From JAGKXB01 sp964498835 (GTDB lineage: Bacteria > Pseudomonadota > Gammaproteobacteria > Burkholderiales > Burkholderiaceae_D): a stretch of 64,000 bases of DNA. The stretch is from contig CAZCIX010000002.1 of NCBI GenBank assembly GCA_964498835.1, forward strand, positions 29,346-93,345, written 5' to 3'. The position numbers and the translations under genes were made by a program. This document shows, one piece after another, positions 51,482 to 60,646 of the stretch. The notes below the pieces were generated by a model that was not told the DNA's origin, did no database searches, and was given only the letters and a program-made list of their open reading frames with translations. How positions within the stretch are numbered: the stretch's first letter is position 1; the number at the start of each line of letters is the position of its first letter.

Positions 51482-52465
51482 ATGAGTAACGATAATATTG
51501 ACCGTCCTTCCATGCTTCCATCACCATCTAAAGATGGATGGGAACGTACCGTGTTGGAAAACTTGGTATTCGCCACATTAAAAGAACAACGTACGCAGCG
51601 GCGCTGGGGGATATTTTTCAAATTACTTACATTCGCTATCGTCATATTCTCCATCTGGCAGTTTTCTGATTTAAGTAATACGGAAGCCGAGATTTCTGGG
51701 CGTCATGTTGCACTGATCAATATTGATGGCGCGATTGATGTCCATGGTAATGGCGCGGCAGAAACAGTGATTCCAGCACTGAATCGCGCTTACGAAAACA
51801 CTGGATCGGTCGGTGTTATTTTGCATATCAATAGTCCTGGTGGTAGTCCGGTACAAGCAGGAATGATCAATGATGAGATAGGGCGTTTGCGTAAAATTTA
51901 TCCTAAAAAACCCTTGTATGTTGTGGTGGAGGAAGTGTGCGCATCGGGTGGGTACTATATTGCTGCTGCGGCAGATAAAATTTATGTCAATAAAGCCAGT
52001 ATCGTTGGTTCCATCGGTGTTTTGATGGATGGATTTGGTTTTACGGGTTTGATGAATAAGGTGGGTGTTGAGCGTAGGTTGCTCACAGCGGGTGAAAATA
52101 AAGGTTTCATGGATCCGTTTAGCCCACAAACGGAGAGACAGAAAGCGTATGCAAAAGGAATGTTGAATGAAATTCATCAGCAATTTATCGATGTGGTACG
52201 CAAAGGTCGCGGTAAGCGCTTAAAAGAAACACCAGACATGTTTTCGGGTTTATTTTGGAGCGGTGCTGTGGCGATAAAAATGGGATTGGCGGATGATTTT
52301 GGTACGGTCGATACCGTATCGCGTGATGTATTGAAAACAACGGAGATGATTGATTATACGCAGCACGAAGGTTTGCCAGAGCGTGTACTGAAGAAATTTG
52401 GCGCCTCAATTGGTACAGCCGCAATCAAATCAGTATGGCAGGGGATGCCGTCTGTTTTGCGATAA
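51482..52465 (+). CDS. sppA: Signal peptide peptidase SppA (36K type)
   Basis: Membrane-bound serine protease of family S49 that digests cleaved signal peptides. The 327-residue protein has one transmembrane helix (about 43-62, FFKLLTFAIVIFSIWQF), HINSPGGSPVQA near 119, the catalytic serine in ASGGYYIAAAADKIYVN and VGSIGVLMDGF near 155-185, and the short SppA length typical outside enterobacteria. An 87-base spacer separates it from the Rieske gene. Topology places the active site in the periplasm. Confidence 0.93.
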   Translation: MSNDNIDRPSMLPSPSKDGWERTVLENLVFATLKEQRTQRRWGIFFKLLTFAIVIFSIWQFSDLSNTEAEISGRHVALINIDGAIDVHGNGAAETVIPALNRAYENTGSVGVILHINSPGGSPVQAGMINDEIGRLRKIYPKKPLYVVVEEVCASGGYYIAAAADKIYVNKASIVGSIGVLMDGFGFTGLMNKVGVERRLLTAGENKGFMDPFSPQTERQKAYAKGMLNEIHQQFIDVVRKGRGKRLKETPDMFSGLFWSGAVAIKMGLADDFGTVDTVSRDVLKTTEMIDYTQHEGLPERVLKKFGASIGTAAIKSVWQGMPSVLR

Positions 52466-52532
52466 ACGGACTAATCGCTACGTCTAGCTATATTTAGCTA
52501 TGTCCAGTTATCTGGACTTCATTACTCGGAAA

Positions 52533-52575
52533 AGGTAGACTCTGGCCCTTTTATTAAGGCTGATTGAGTCTACCT
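52533..52575 (+). promoter_or_regulatory. Hairpin abutting the prfC start codon
   Basis: AGGTAGACTC (52533-52542) and GAGTCTACCT (52566-52575) are perfect 10-bp complements, and the loop (TGGCCCTTTTATTAAGGCTGATT region) can add CCTT/AAGG pairs. The 3' arm ends at the base before the ATG. No Shine-Dalgarno sequence lies at normal distance; folding would place GGAAA (52528-52532) next to the start codon. A further hairpin GTCCAG-ttat-CTGGAC is at 52502-52517. A role in translation is inferred. Confidence 0.5.
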
Positions 52576-54261
52576 ATGGCCACTAATTCCGATACATTAT
52601 CGAGCGATTCGATTGATGCTACCGTCAATCCTACGAGCAGTAATACTTCTTCAACTGGCGCGTCTGCGGTTCTGATTGCGCGCGAAGTAGCGCGCCGTCG
52701 CACTTTCGGTATTATTTCCCATCCTGATGCAGGTAAAACTACGCTGACTGAAAAGCTTTTGCTATTTTCTGGTGCTATTCAATTGGCTGGTACGGTCAAG
52801 GCGCGTAAAAGTGGTCGCCATGCGACATCCGACTGGATGGAAATTGAGAAGCAGCGTGGTATTTCGGTTGCTAGTTCGGTCATGCAATTTGAATATCGTG
52901 ACCATGTGGTGAACTTATTGGATACGCCTGGCCATCAGGATTTTTCAGAAGATACCTATCGCGTTTTAACTGCTGTCGATTCAGCCTTGATGGTGATTGA
53001 TGCTGCCAAAGGTGTGGAAGCGCAAACCATCAAATTATTGAACGTTTGCCGCATGCGCAGCACGCCTATCATCACGTTCATGAACAAGATGGATAGGGAA
53101 ACGCGCGATCCGCTGGAATTGTTGGACGAGTTGGAATCAGTCTTGAACATTCAATGTGCGCCAGTTACCTGGCCGATCGGCATGGGCAAGTCATTTCGTG
53201 GTGTTTATCACTTGTTGCGTGACGAGATCATGTTGTTTGCCGCTGGTTCAGAAAAAGCAGATCAAAGTTTTGAAGTAATCAAGGGCATAGACAATCCTCG
53301 TTTAGCTGAGATGTTCCCATTGGAAATCGAACAATTGAAAATGGAAGTGGAGTTGGTTCATGGCGCCTCGCATCCATTTGATCAAGCGGCGTTTTTGGCT
53401 GGTACGCAAACGCCGGTGTTTTTTGGCTCTGCGATTAATAATTTTGGTGTCAGAGAAATTCTGGACGCGCTGTTGGATTGGGCACAAGCACCGCGTGAGC
53501 GTGATGCTAGCGTGCGTTCGGTGGCGCCGACTGAAGCTCCTTTTTCTGGTTTTGTGTTCAAGATTCAAGCCAATATGGATCCTGCGCACCGTGACCGTAT
53601 TGCTTTCTTGCGTGTTTGTTCGGGCCGTTTTGAGCGTGGTATGAAAATCAAGCACTTACGTTTGAATCGTGAAATCAAAGTTTCCAGTGTGGTCACGTTT
53701 ATGGCGGCTAGTCGCGAACAAGTGGAAGAAGCTTATGCTGGCGATATCATTGGTTTGCCCAATCACGGGAATATGCAAATTGGTGATAGTTTTTCAGAAG
53801 GTGAGATGTTGCAATTTACTGGTATTCCCTATTTCGCACCGGATTTTTTCCGCTCGGTACGGATACGTAATCCCTTAAAAATTAAGCAACTGCATAAAGG
53901 TTTACAGCAATTGGGCGAAGAGGGCGCAGTGCAAGTATTTAAACCTGTCCAAGGTGGTGAGCTGGTATTGGGTGCGGTTGGCGTATTGCAGTTTGAAGTT
54001 GTCGCCAGCCGTTTGCTGAATGAATACGGCGTTGACGCGGTATTTGAGGGAACCAGCATCAGCAGCGCGCGTTGGGTCAGTTGTGACGACAAGCGCTTGT
54101 TAGCTGATTTTGAAAAAGCGCTCGGTCACAATGTTGCTTATGATGCAGCCGGCAATATGGCTTATCTGGCGACATCAGGGGTCAATCTGAAATTGACCCA
54201 GGAGCGCTGGCCCAAGCTGACTTTCCATGCGACTAGAGAACATGCGGTGAAATTGGCGTAA
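52576..54261 (+). CDS. prfC: Peptide chain release factor 3
   Basis: GTPase that recycles RF1/RF2 from the ribosome. From the ATG at 52576 the product has 561 residues, about 30 more than E. coli RF3 because of a Ser/Thr-rich N-terminal tail (residues 1-38). Then SHPDAGKTTLTEKLL (G1), RGISVASSVMQF (G2), DTPGHQDF (G3), NKMDRE (G4) and the RF3-specific C-terminal domains. A perfect hairpin sits against the start codon. It is downstream of sppA and convergent with the antiporter gene, 19 bases apart. Confidence 0.95.
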   Translation: MATNSDTLSSDSIDATVNPTSSNTSSTGASAVLIAREVARRRTFGIISHPDAGKTTLTEKLLLFSGAIQLAGTVKARKSGRHATSDWMEIEKQRGISVASSVMQFEYRDHVVNLLDTPGHQDFSEDTYRVLTAVDSALMVIDAAKGVEAQTIKLLNVCRMRSTPIITFMNKMDRETRDPLELLDELESVLNIQCAPVTWPIGMGKSFRGVYHLLRDEIMLFAAGSEKADQSFEVIKGIDNPRLAEMFPLEIEQLKMEVELVHGASHPFDQAAFLAGTQTPVFFGSAINNFGVREILDALLDWAQAPRERDASVRSVAPTEAPFSGFVFKIQANMDPAHRDRIAFLRVCSGRFERGMKIKHLRLNREIKVSSVVTFMAASREQVEEAYAGDIIGLPNHGNMQIGDSFSEGEMLQFTGIPYFAPDFFRSVRIRNPLKIKQLHKGLQQLGEEGAVQVFKPVQGGELVLGAVGVLQFEVVASRLLNEYGVDAVFEGTSISSARWVSCDDKRLLADFEKALGHNVAYDAAGNMAYLATSGVNLKLTQERWPKLTFHATREHAVKLA

Positions 54262-54280
54262 AACTTAGTACGCCATGAGT

Positions 54281-55978
54281 TTAGTGCGCTAATTTTCCGT
54301 ATCGTTTCAACACGTGGTGGGACATGCCTTTTGCTAATTCCGCCTCGCCGAAAAACACGCTGCCTGCCGATTCTTTTTCCAGTAGCGCAGCTTCTTCCTC
54401 GTTATGAGTGCGCAGCACGATTTCTATTTCCGGATTTAAGGTGCGGGCGGTTTTGATCATTTGCCGCACGTCAAACGTATCCGGCGTCGCAACAACCAAC
54501 ATACTGGCTCGAGTGATATGCGCTTGAATCAGCACGGCGGGTTCGGATGCTTCACCAGAAACAGCAGCGTGCCCGTTGGCGCGTAAGTTTTCGACAATGG
54601 TGCGGTTTTGTTCAGCGACCACAAAAGGAATGCCGGCCTGAGTGAATTCGGCGCCAATCCGGCGACCGACGCGACCATAGCCAACCAGAACGACTTGGCC
54701 GGAGAGAAATTTCTCATCCGTTGTCATTGGTAATGCAGCTAACGGATCGATAGGTCTTTCCAACATTCTGGCCAGTTCTGAGCGCGATCTGAGCCAGTTT
54801 TGTATAGGTTCAATTGCTTTAAAAAGTAGGGGGTTAATTGCAATCGAAATTAGTGCTCCAGCCAGAATCAGGCTTTGTCCTTCAGCAGGCAACAAGCCTA
54901 AACCTACGCCCAGGCTAGCAAGAATGAAAGAGAATTCACCAATCTGCGCCAAACTTGCCGATACCGTTAGCGCTGTGTTGAGCGGATAACGTAAGACGAG
55001 TACCAATACGGCAGCGGCAATCGACTTACCAAACACAATGATGCCGACGACTGCCAGGACTTGTAGTGGTTGTTTAATCAATACCATGGGATCAAACAAC
55101 ATGCCGACTGAAACGAAGAACAAGACAGCAAATGCTTCTCGTAATGGGAGCGATTCTTGTGCTGCACGGTGGCTGAATTCGGATTCGCGCAATACGATAC
55201 CAGCAAAAAACGCACCAAGCGCAAACGAAACACCGAACAGCTCAGCGGCGCCATAAGCGATACTCACCGCAGCGACAATCACGCATAAAGTAAACAATTC
55301 ACGTGAACCGGTGCGGGTGATTTGCCACAATATTTTAGGGAAGACGCGCCGTCCTACGATCATCATGACGGCGATGAAGGCGGAAACTTTCAGCAAGGTA
55401 ATGAATATGGTTTGCCAGATGTTTTCGCTGACGCCAGCAGGTATTTTTCCTCCCAGCCAGCCTGCCAGCGGTGGTAGCAAGACCAGTACCAGTACCATGA
55501 CCAAGTCTTCGACCACTAACCAACCTATGGCAATATGCCCATTCATCGAGTCAAGTACACCGTGCGCTTCTAATGCTCTCAGTAATACCACCGTACTAGC
55601 CACTGACAGTGCCAGCCCAAATACCACCGCCGCACCAATACTCCATCCCCACAAAATTGCTATGCCTGCACCTAACAGGGTGGCAACCGTGATTTGTAAT
55701 ATCGCTCCTGGCAGGGCTATCTTTTTTACTGCAAGTAGATCTTTCAAAGAGAAATGCAACCCAACGCCAAACATCAGCAGCATAACTCCTATTTCGGCAA
55801 ATTCTTTGGCGATATCAACATTGGCCACAAAGCCGGGCGTGAATGGGCCGATTAATATCCCAGCCAATAAATAGCCAACTAATACGGGAATATTCAGCCG
55901 AGCAGCGATAAATCCAAGGATAAGCGCAAGGCCGAATGCACTTGCAAACGTGGCAATGAGAGGGAAGCTATGTGGCAT
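54281..55978 (-). CDS. Kef/CPA2-family K+(Na+)/H+ antiporter with TrkA-N domain
   Basis: A 565-residue inner-membrane antiporter of the CPA2 family. About twelve transmembrane segments occupy residues 1-385, with YLLAGILIGPFTPGF near 36 and GSRELFTLCVIVAAV-type helix after 200; the cytoplasmic NAD(H)-binding domain begins with VVLVGYGRVGRRIG near 418 and ends near 560. The N-terminal domain is closest to YbaL/KefB types. Ion specificity and glutathione gating are not visible. It is convergent with prfC. Confidence 0.92.
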   Translation of the reverse strand: MPHSFPLIATFASAFGLALILGFIAARLNIPVLVGYLLAGILIGPFTPGFVANVDIAKEFAEIGVMLLMFGVGLHFSLKDLLAVKKIALPGAILQITVATLLGAGIAILWGWSIGAAVVFGLALSVASTVVLLRALEAHGVLDSMNGHIAIGWLVVEDLVMVLVLVLLPPLAGWLGGKIPAGVSENIWQTIFITLLKVSAFIAVMMIVGRRVFPKILWQITRTGSRELFTLCVIVAAVSIAYGAAELFGVSFALGAFFAGIVLRESEFSHRAAQESLPLREAFAVLFFVSVGMLFDPMVLIKQPLQVLAVVGIIVFGKSIAAAVLVLVLRYPLNTALTVSASLAQIGEFSFILASLGVGLGLLPAEGQSLILAGALISIAINPLLFKAIEPIQNWLRSRSELARMLERPIDPLAALPMTTDEKFLSGQVVLVGYGRVGRRIGAEFTQAGIPFVVAEQNRTIVENLRANGHAAVSGEASEPAVLIQAHITRASMLVVATPDTFDVRQMIKTARTLNPEIEIVLRTHNEEEAALLEKESAGSVFFGEAELAKGMSHHVLKRYGKLAH

Positions 55979-56090
55979 CGTATAAGATTGTCATGAATGT
56001 TGAGGATGAGTGAAGGTTTCATAGTACCTTAACTTAAAGTTCATTATCTTTATGCGAATTGGTCTCGTTGTATTTTTGTGATTTCATGTA

Positions 56091-56119
56091 AAAAAAGCCC
56101 TCGCATTTGGCGAGGGCTA
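56091..56119 (-). terminator. Rho-independent terminator of the secreted-protein gene
   Basis: AGCCCTCGC (56097-56105) and GCGAGGGCT (56111-56119) pair over a 5-base loop; on the minus strand a run of seven U residues follows. It lies 21 bases after the stop of the gene at 56140. Confidence 0.88.
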
Positions 56120-56139
56120 GTAGCGAAAGAAACCGCGTA

Positions 56140-56835
56140 TTACATACATAGACCAAAAACTCGAAGCGTTCCGCCTAGTTTGATAATTAGGGCGGTAACT
56201 GTATAGCTATCTCTGCCGCTTCCCAATCTACCATTACCGACTTTAAATACCATCCGTCCAATCCTATCACCATCTAGTGGACCATTTTCAAATGCTTTCA
56301 GGCCAGAGCCAAGATGAGTAATATTGGTCAAGGGTAGATAGTGTACTTCGCTAGTATGATCCATTGCAGCAATGACACCTTCGTTTTTGCCGTCAGCTGT
56401 TTCTCTTTGTCGAATGACAAGGTGATCTTGATTGTCGCTGAATCCCATATTTAATATGTTTTCGGCTGGACCAAAAAGAAATACTCGACTATCTCCGCGT
56501 CTTTGTAGGTAGACTCTGGGCGATTGAGTGTCGGGAGTTTGTGCGCCTATCCATGCTGCCATACGTGATTGCACTCTTGCGACTCTAGCAGTTTTCTTTT
56601 GGGTGTCAGGTAAACTTACCAAGCAGCCTCCCGTAGACCAATCAAGCGGTTTGTAACTTACCCCTCTTGCTTTTGCATTATCTGATGCAGTTTTAATGAT
56701 TGCATCCAAATTCGTTCCTTCGTTTCCTCCCGGTGGATTTTGTGGTTGCCAAGCTGCGTATGTATGCGCTGTAATCATTATGGATAAAAGAGAGATGAGC
56801 AACTTGGTGTTTATTTTTTTCTTCTTTTGCGTCAT
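56140..56835 (-). CDS. Secreted protein of unknown function
   Basis: The ATG at 56835 follows AAAGGA at ideal distance and is preferred over the ATG at 56856. The 231-residue product starts with a Lys-rich stretch and a hydrophobic signal peptide (about 9-28, ending HTYA-AW), so it is exported. The mature part is mostly polar and beta-rich by eye, with two Cys: in GGCLVSLP near 69 and FGLCM at the end, which could form a disulfide. No enzyme motif, repeat or anchor is seen. I do not recognise it. It is monocistronic with its own terminator. Confidence 0.75.
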   Translation of the reverse strand: MTQKKKKINTKLLISLLSIMITAHTYAAWQPQNPPGGNEGTNLDAIIKTASDNAKARGVSYKPLDWSTGGCLVSLPDTQKKTARVARVQSRMAAWIGAQTPDTQSPRVYLQRRGDSRVFLFGPAENILNMGFSDNQDHLVIRQRETADGKNEGVIAAMDHTSEVHYLPLTNITHLGSGLKAFENGPLDGDRIGRMVFKVGNGRLGSGRDSYTVTALIIKLGGTLRVFGLCM

Positions 56836-57056
56836 TTTTTGTCCTTTTTTAATCATTACAAATTTAAAAAAAATCTAAAAAAGTGATTAAGAATAAATTG
56901 AGTTATTCAAATTAATTGGATTAATTTGGTCAAAGACTAGCACGATTAGGATGCTTTTTAGCAGGAAATGATTCTATATCTAATCATTAAGTATTGAACT
57001 TGATCGATTTGTAGTACGGGATTTGAAAATCGTGCATCTTAGTATCGGTATTGCTC

Positions 57057-57106
57057 ACCAGAAATAAAAAAAGCCAGGCTTTAACCTGGCTTTTTTTATT
57101 TCTGGT
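57057..57106 (-). terminator. Perfect 22-bp-arm inverted repeat that terminates tRNA-Lys
   Basis: The arms (57057-57078 and 57085-57106) are exact complements around the loop CTTTAA. The core GCCAGG/CCTGGC is flanked by seven-base A and T runs, so it is a bidirectional intrinsic terminator. The right arm includes the tRNA 3' end (TGGT on the plus strand, ACCA in the tRNA). Confidence 0.85.
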
Positions 57107-57178
57107 AGGCCGTGCGGGACTCGAACCTGCGACCAACGGATTAAAAGTCCGCTGCTCTACCAACTGAGCTAACGACCC
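57103..57178 (-). tRNA. tRNA-Lys (anticodon UUU)
   Basis: 76 bases including an encoded CCA. On the minus strand it reads GGGTCGTTAGCTCAGTTGG, then an anticodon loop CTTTTAA, a TTCGAGTCC T-loop and ACGGCCTACCA. The acceptor stem pairs GGGTCGT with ACGGCCT through two G-U wobbles. The TTT anticodon decodes AAA and AAG. It lies alone between the secreted-protein gene and uvrD. Confidence 0.97.
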
Positions 57179-57319
57179 GAAAGACGAGCATTATATGGAC
57201 GGAGCATGCCATTGTCAAACACTATTGGCGCATATTGGTAATTTATTGCGTGTATTTTTAATCGTGGCTCTTTTTGCTGCCGCCTTTCTTTCCCCTTCTT
57301 CCAGCAATATAATTCTGTC

Positions 57320-59602
57320 ATGCAAAATCTTCTTCAAAATCTTAATCCAGAACAACTCGCCGCCGTCACTCTACCTGGGCAATCCGCTTTAATTCTTGCT
57401 GGTGCTGGATCGGGTAAGACGCGGGTGTTGATTACACGTATTGCTTGGCTGATTCAAACAGGGCAAATTTCTCCTATGGGCGTGTTGGCGGTGACGTTTA
57501 CCAATAAAGCCGCCAAAGAAATGATGACGCGCTTGTCTGCCATGTTGCCAGTGAATACGCGTAGCATGTGGATAGGGACGTTTCATGGAATCTGTAACCG
57601 CTTATTGCGTATGCATTATATGGATGCGGGTTTGCCGCAAACTTTTCAAATTTTGGATACGCAAGATCAGCTGGCGATGATCAAGCGTTTATTGAAGAGC
57701 TTGAATATCGATGATGAAAAATATCCACCTAAAAATTTGATGTATTTCATTAATAACGCTAAAGAGCAGGGTTTACGTGCCAATGAAGTGATAGCGCATG
57801 ATGATTTCAGTCGCATGATGGTGGATTTGTATGCGGCTTATGAACAACAATGCCAGCGTGATGGCGTGTTGGATTTTGCTGAATTGTTGCTGCGTTGTTA
57901 TGAGTTGTTGAGCCGTAATCAAGCGTTGCGTGAGCATTATCAAGCGCGGTTTAAACATATTCTGGTGGATGAGTTTCAGGACACCAACGATTTGCAATAT
58001 CGTTGGTTGAAGTTGTTGGCTGGACAAAATACGCAAGAACCTAGCGCTGTGTTTGCGGTTGGTGATGATGATCAAAGTATTTATGCGTTTCGCGGTGCCA
58101 ATGTCGGCAATATGGCTGCTTTTGAGCATGATTTTCAGGTCGAAAATTTGATCAAGCTGGAACAAAATTATCGCTCGCATGGGCATATTCTCGATTGCGC
58201 CAATCAATTAATTGAAAACAATAGTAAGCGCTTGGGTAAAAATTTACGCACCGATGCCGGGCATGGTGAGTTGTTGCGTGTGTATGAAGCCAGTTCCGAT
58301 TTGCAAGAGGCTCGTTGGATTGTGGAAGAAGTACGGAATTTGATTGCCGAAGGAATGACGCGCAGTGAAATTGCTGTGTTGTATCGTTCCAATGCGCAGT
58401 CCAGAACCATTGAGCATGCTTTGTTTAGCGCTGGCATGCCATACCATGTGTATGGCGGGCAACGTTTTTTCCAGCGTGCTGAAATCAAACATGCCTTGGC
58501 TTATCTGCAATTGATCGACAATCCACACAACGATTTGGCATTCTTACGCGTGGTGAATTTCCCTGTGCGTGGAATCGGCATGCGTTCTGTCGAGCAATTA
58601 CAGGATATGGCGCAGCAGCAAGGCGTGTCGTTGTATGCCGCAGTTGCGTATATGACGGGCCGAGTGGCTTCTGCGATGGGCGTTTTTGTGCGGTTGATTG
58701 AAGGTATGCAAGCCCAGACGCAGCATTTGCCTTTGCATGAAATGGTGGATGTGATGCTGGGTATGAGTGGTTTGCTCACGCATTATCAACATGAAAAAGA
58801 AGGCGCTGACAGAGTAGAAAACTTGCAGCAATTGGTCAGCGCGGCGATGCAATTCGTCTCGGAAGAGGGCTACGGCCAGTCTGCGCCAGCATTGTTGGGG
58901 CCTAAGGTCAGCAACGATATCAATAACAATACCAATATTGAAATACTCGATGCTGAAGCACCGTTGCAAACGGTAATGTCGCCTTTATCGGCATTTTTAT
59001 CTCATGCTTCATTGGAAGCTGGTGATCACCAGGCGGTAGCCGGTCAGGATGCGTTGCAACTGATGACCGTGCATGCTGCCAAGGGTTTGGAATTTGACGC
59101 AGTGTTCATCACTGGCTTGGAAGAGGGGTTGTTTCCACATGAAAGCAGTAGCCAGGAAGAGGATGGCGTAGAGGAAGAACGTCGCTTGATGTATGTGGCA
59201 ATTACGCGCGCCAAGCGGCGCTTGTATCTGAGCTTTGCGCAAACCAGGATGTTGCACGGTCAAACGCGTTACAACGTCAAGTCACGTTTTCTGAGCGAAC
59301 TGCCAGAATCCTCTTTGAAATGGCTGTCACCCAGAGTGCAGTCGCAATGGTCGGCCTCTTATCAAAAATCAGCCTGGGATGACGAGGGCGTGACCTTGGG
59401 CGCGAATGCCAAGTCATTATCTTTTAGTCAGAAAGAAATAGGCTGGCGCATTGGCGAGACAGCGTTTCACCAGAAATTTGGTGAAGGCGTGATCGTGAAT
59501 ATCGAGGGTTCTGGCGGTAGTTTGCGGGCGCAAATCAATTTTGGCCGCCATGGGATGAAGTTGTTGGATTTAAATATTGCTAAGTTGACGAAGACGGCTT
59601 AG
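57320..59602 (+). CDS. uvrD: DNA helicase II UvrD
   Basis: SF1A 3'-5' helicase for nucleotide excision and mismatch repair. The 760-residue product has Walker A LAGAGSGKTRV near residue 26, TFTNKAAKEMM, DEFQDTN, GDDDQSIYAFRGA, QNYRSH, VHAAKGLEFDAVF near 590 and EERRLMYVAITRAK. The C-terminal Tudor-like segment (GWRIGETAFHQKFGEGVI region, about 707-755) is the RNA-polymerase-binding module of UvrD/PcrA, which the Rep protein of this window lacks. The gene starts 141 bases past tRNA-Lys, divergently. Confidence 0.95.
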   Translation: MQNLLQNLNPEQLAAVTLPGQSALILAGAGSGKTRVLITRIAWLIQTGQISPMGVLAVTFTNKAAKEMMTRLSAMLPVNTRSMWIGTFHGICNRLLRMHYMDAGLPQTFQILDTQDQLAMIKRLLKSLNIDDEKYPPKNLMYFINNAKEQGLRANEVIAHDDFSRMMVDLYAAYEQQCQRDGVLDFAELLLRCYELLSRNQALREHYQARFKHILVDEFQDTNDLQYRWLKLLAGQNTQEPSAVFAVGDDDQSIYAFRGANVGNMAAFEHDFQVENLIKLEQNYRSHGHILDCANQLIENNSKRLGKNLRTDAGHGELLRVYEASSDLQEARWIVEEVRNLIAEGMTRSEIAVLYRSNAQSRTIEHALFSAGMPYHVYGGQRFFQRAEIKHALAYLQLIDNPHNDLAFLRVVNFPVRGIGMRSVEQLQDMAQQQGVSLYAAVAYMTGRVASAMGVFVRLIEGMQAQTQHLPLHEMVDVMLGMSGLLTHYQHEKEGADRVENLQQLVSAAMQFVSEEGYGQSAPALLGPKVSNDINNNTNIEILDAEAPLQTVMSPLSAFLSHASLEAGDHQAVAGQDALQLMTVHAAKGLEFDAVFITGLEEGLFPHESSSQEEDGVEEERRLMYVAITRAKRRLYLSFAQTRMLHGQTRYNVKSRFLSELPESSLKWLSPRVQSQWSASYQKSAWDDEGVTLGANAKSLSFSQKEIGWRIGETAFHQKFGEGVIVNIEGSGGSLRAQINFGRHGMKLLDLNIAKLTKTA

Positions 59603-59618
59603 TAAATCACACCGAGCA

Positions 59619-59711
59619 CCGTCGTCCCCGAATGTTTTAGTCGGGGACCCAGCGACTTTATGGCCATCAACAGCGAAAGACACTGGGCTCCCGCCTACGC
59701 GGGAGCGACGG
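59619..59711. repeat. Dispersed palindromic repeat, complete copy D
   Basis: Begins CCGTCGTCCCCGAATG and ends ACGCGGGAGCGACGG, with the shared internal marks GGGGACCCAGCGAC and CACTGGGCTCCC. It starts 16 bases after uvrD and separates it from convergent trhO. The left stem differs from copy C by compensating changes (CCCCGA with TCGGGG), which keeps pairing. Confidence 0.85.
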
Positions 59712-59742
59712 ATGAAAATAAGTGACGGACACGTCCCCACAT

Positions 59743-60501
59743 TTAAATCGGTTCCAACTTTGGATTCAACGCGGCGCGCTCATCGAAGATAAAGCAATCG
59801 CCGCTGTAATGCGCATCACCGACTTCTTCAAAGTACTTCAAAATACCGCCTTCTAATTGGTACACATTTTCTAAGCCGATGTTTTGCATATGAATGGCTG
59901 CTTTTTCGCATCGGATGCCACCGGTACAAAAAGTAACGATCGTTTTACCAGTCAGTTCTGCTTGGTTGTCTGGATCGGCGATCACAGCGGGAAATTCACT
60001 GAATTTATCGATCGAATAAGCAAGTGTGTTTTTAAAAGTACCGATATCGACTTCAAATGCATTGCGGGTATCCAACATCACAACTGGCTTGCCGTCATCA
60101 TCATGGCCTTGGTCTAGCCAGCGCTTGAGCGTCTGTGCTTCAACCGTTGGTGCGCGTCCTTTTTCTGGTTGGATCAATGGCACCTTCATAGTGATGATTT
60201 CGGCTTTTAACTTGACCAACATGCGTTTGAAAGGTTGTTCTTTGGAATAGCTTTCTTTCACGATGATGTCGGTAAAACGTGCGTCTGCGCGCAGCCACGT
60301 TAGAAAATCCTCAATGTTTTGCCGCGAACCAGCCAGAAACATATTGATACCTTCAGGGCTTAAAAGAATGGTGCCCTTCAGGTTTAATTTGTTGCAGATG
60401 GCAATAAACTCAGGCCGTTTTTCTATTGTGTCGTTAAACGTGATGAATTTGTAGGCGGCGATGTTGAGGTAGGCGTTCGGATTGTCAGGCGTATTTTGCA
60501 T
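59743..60501 (-). CDS. trhO: tRNA uridine(34) hydroxylase TrhO (rhodanese family)
   Basis: Oxygen-dependent enzyme forming 5-hydroxyuridine at tRNA position 34, the first step to cmo5U/mo5U; formerly YceA. From the ATG at 60501 the product has 252 residues; an upstream ATG at 60540 would add 13. It has the N-terminal UPF0176 domain (ILLSPEGINMFLAG near residue 45) and a rhodanese domain with VVMLDTRNAFEVDIGTF near 138 and the active-site Cys in TFCTGGIRCEKA near 194. Lies between uvrD and dnaE, on the opposite strand to both. Confidence 0.93.
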   Translation of the reverse strand: MQNTPDNPNAYLNIAAYKFITFNDTIEKRPEFIAICNKLNLKGTILLSPEGINMFLAGSRQNIEDFLTWLRADARFTDIIVKESYSKEQPFKRMLVKLKAEIITMKVPLIQPEKGRAPTVEAQTLKRWLDQGHDDDGKPVVMLDTRNAFEVDIGTFKNTLAYSIDKFSEFPAVIADPDNQAELTGKTIVTFCTGGIRCEKAAIHMQNIGLENVYQLEGGILKYFEEVGDAHYSGDCFIFDERAALNPKLEPI

Positions 60502-60646
60502 AATGTGTATAAGGTGAAAATTAGACGTTAGCTCAATCATGTCTTTATATCAGCCTTGAATGGTACCACTACTCTCATCATGACTAGTAGATGGTCAATT
60601 GCATGAAAGTATAAGAAATTATTTTGCTGCAAGGTAAAATGCCGGG

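Noticed and set aside
55311..55874. 187-codon open frame antisense to the Kef-type antiporter gene.
   Set aside because: Shadow of the hydrophobic antiporter codons; Ser/Thr/Pro-rich, no signal of a real gene.
57195..57392. Small hydrophobic open frame before uvrD.
   Set aside because: Overlaps the uvrD start, has no ribosome site, and its hydrophobic run comes from a T-rich leader.
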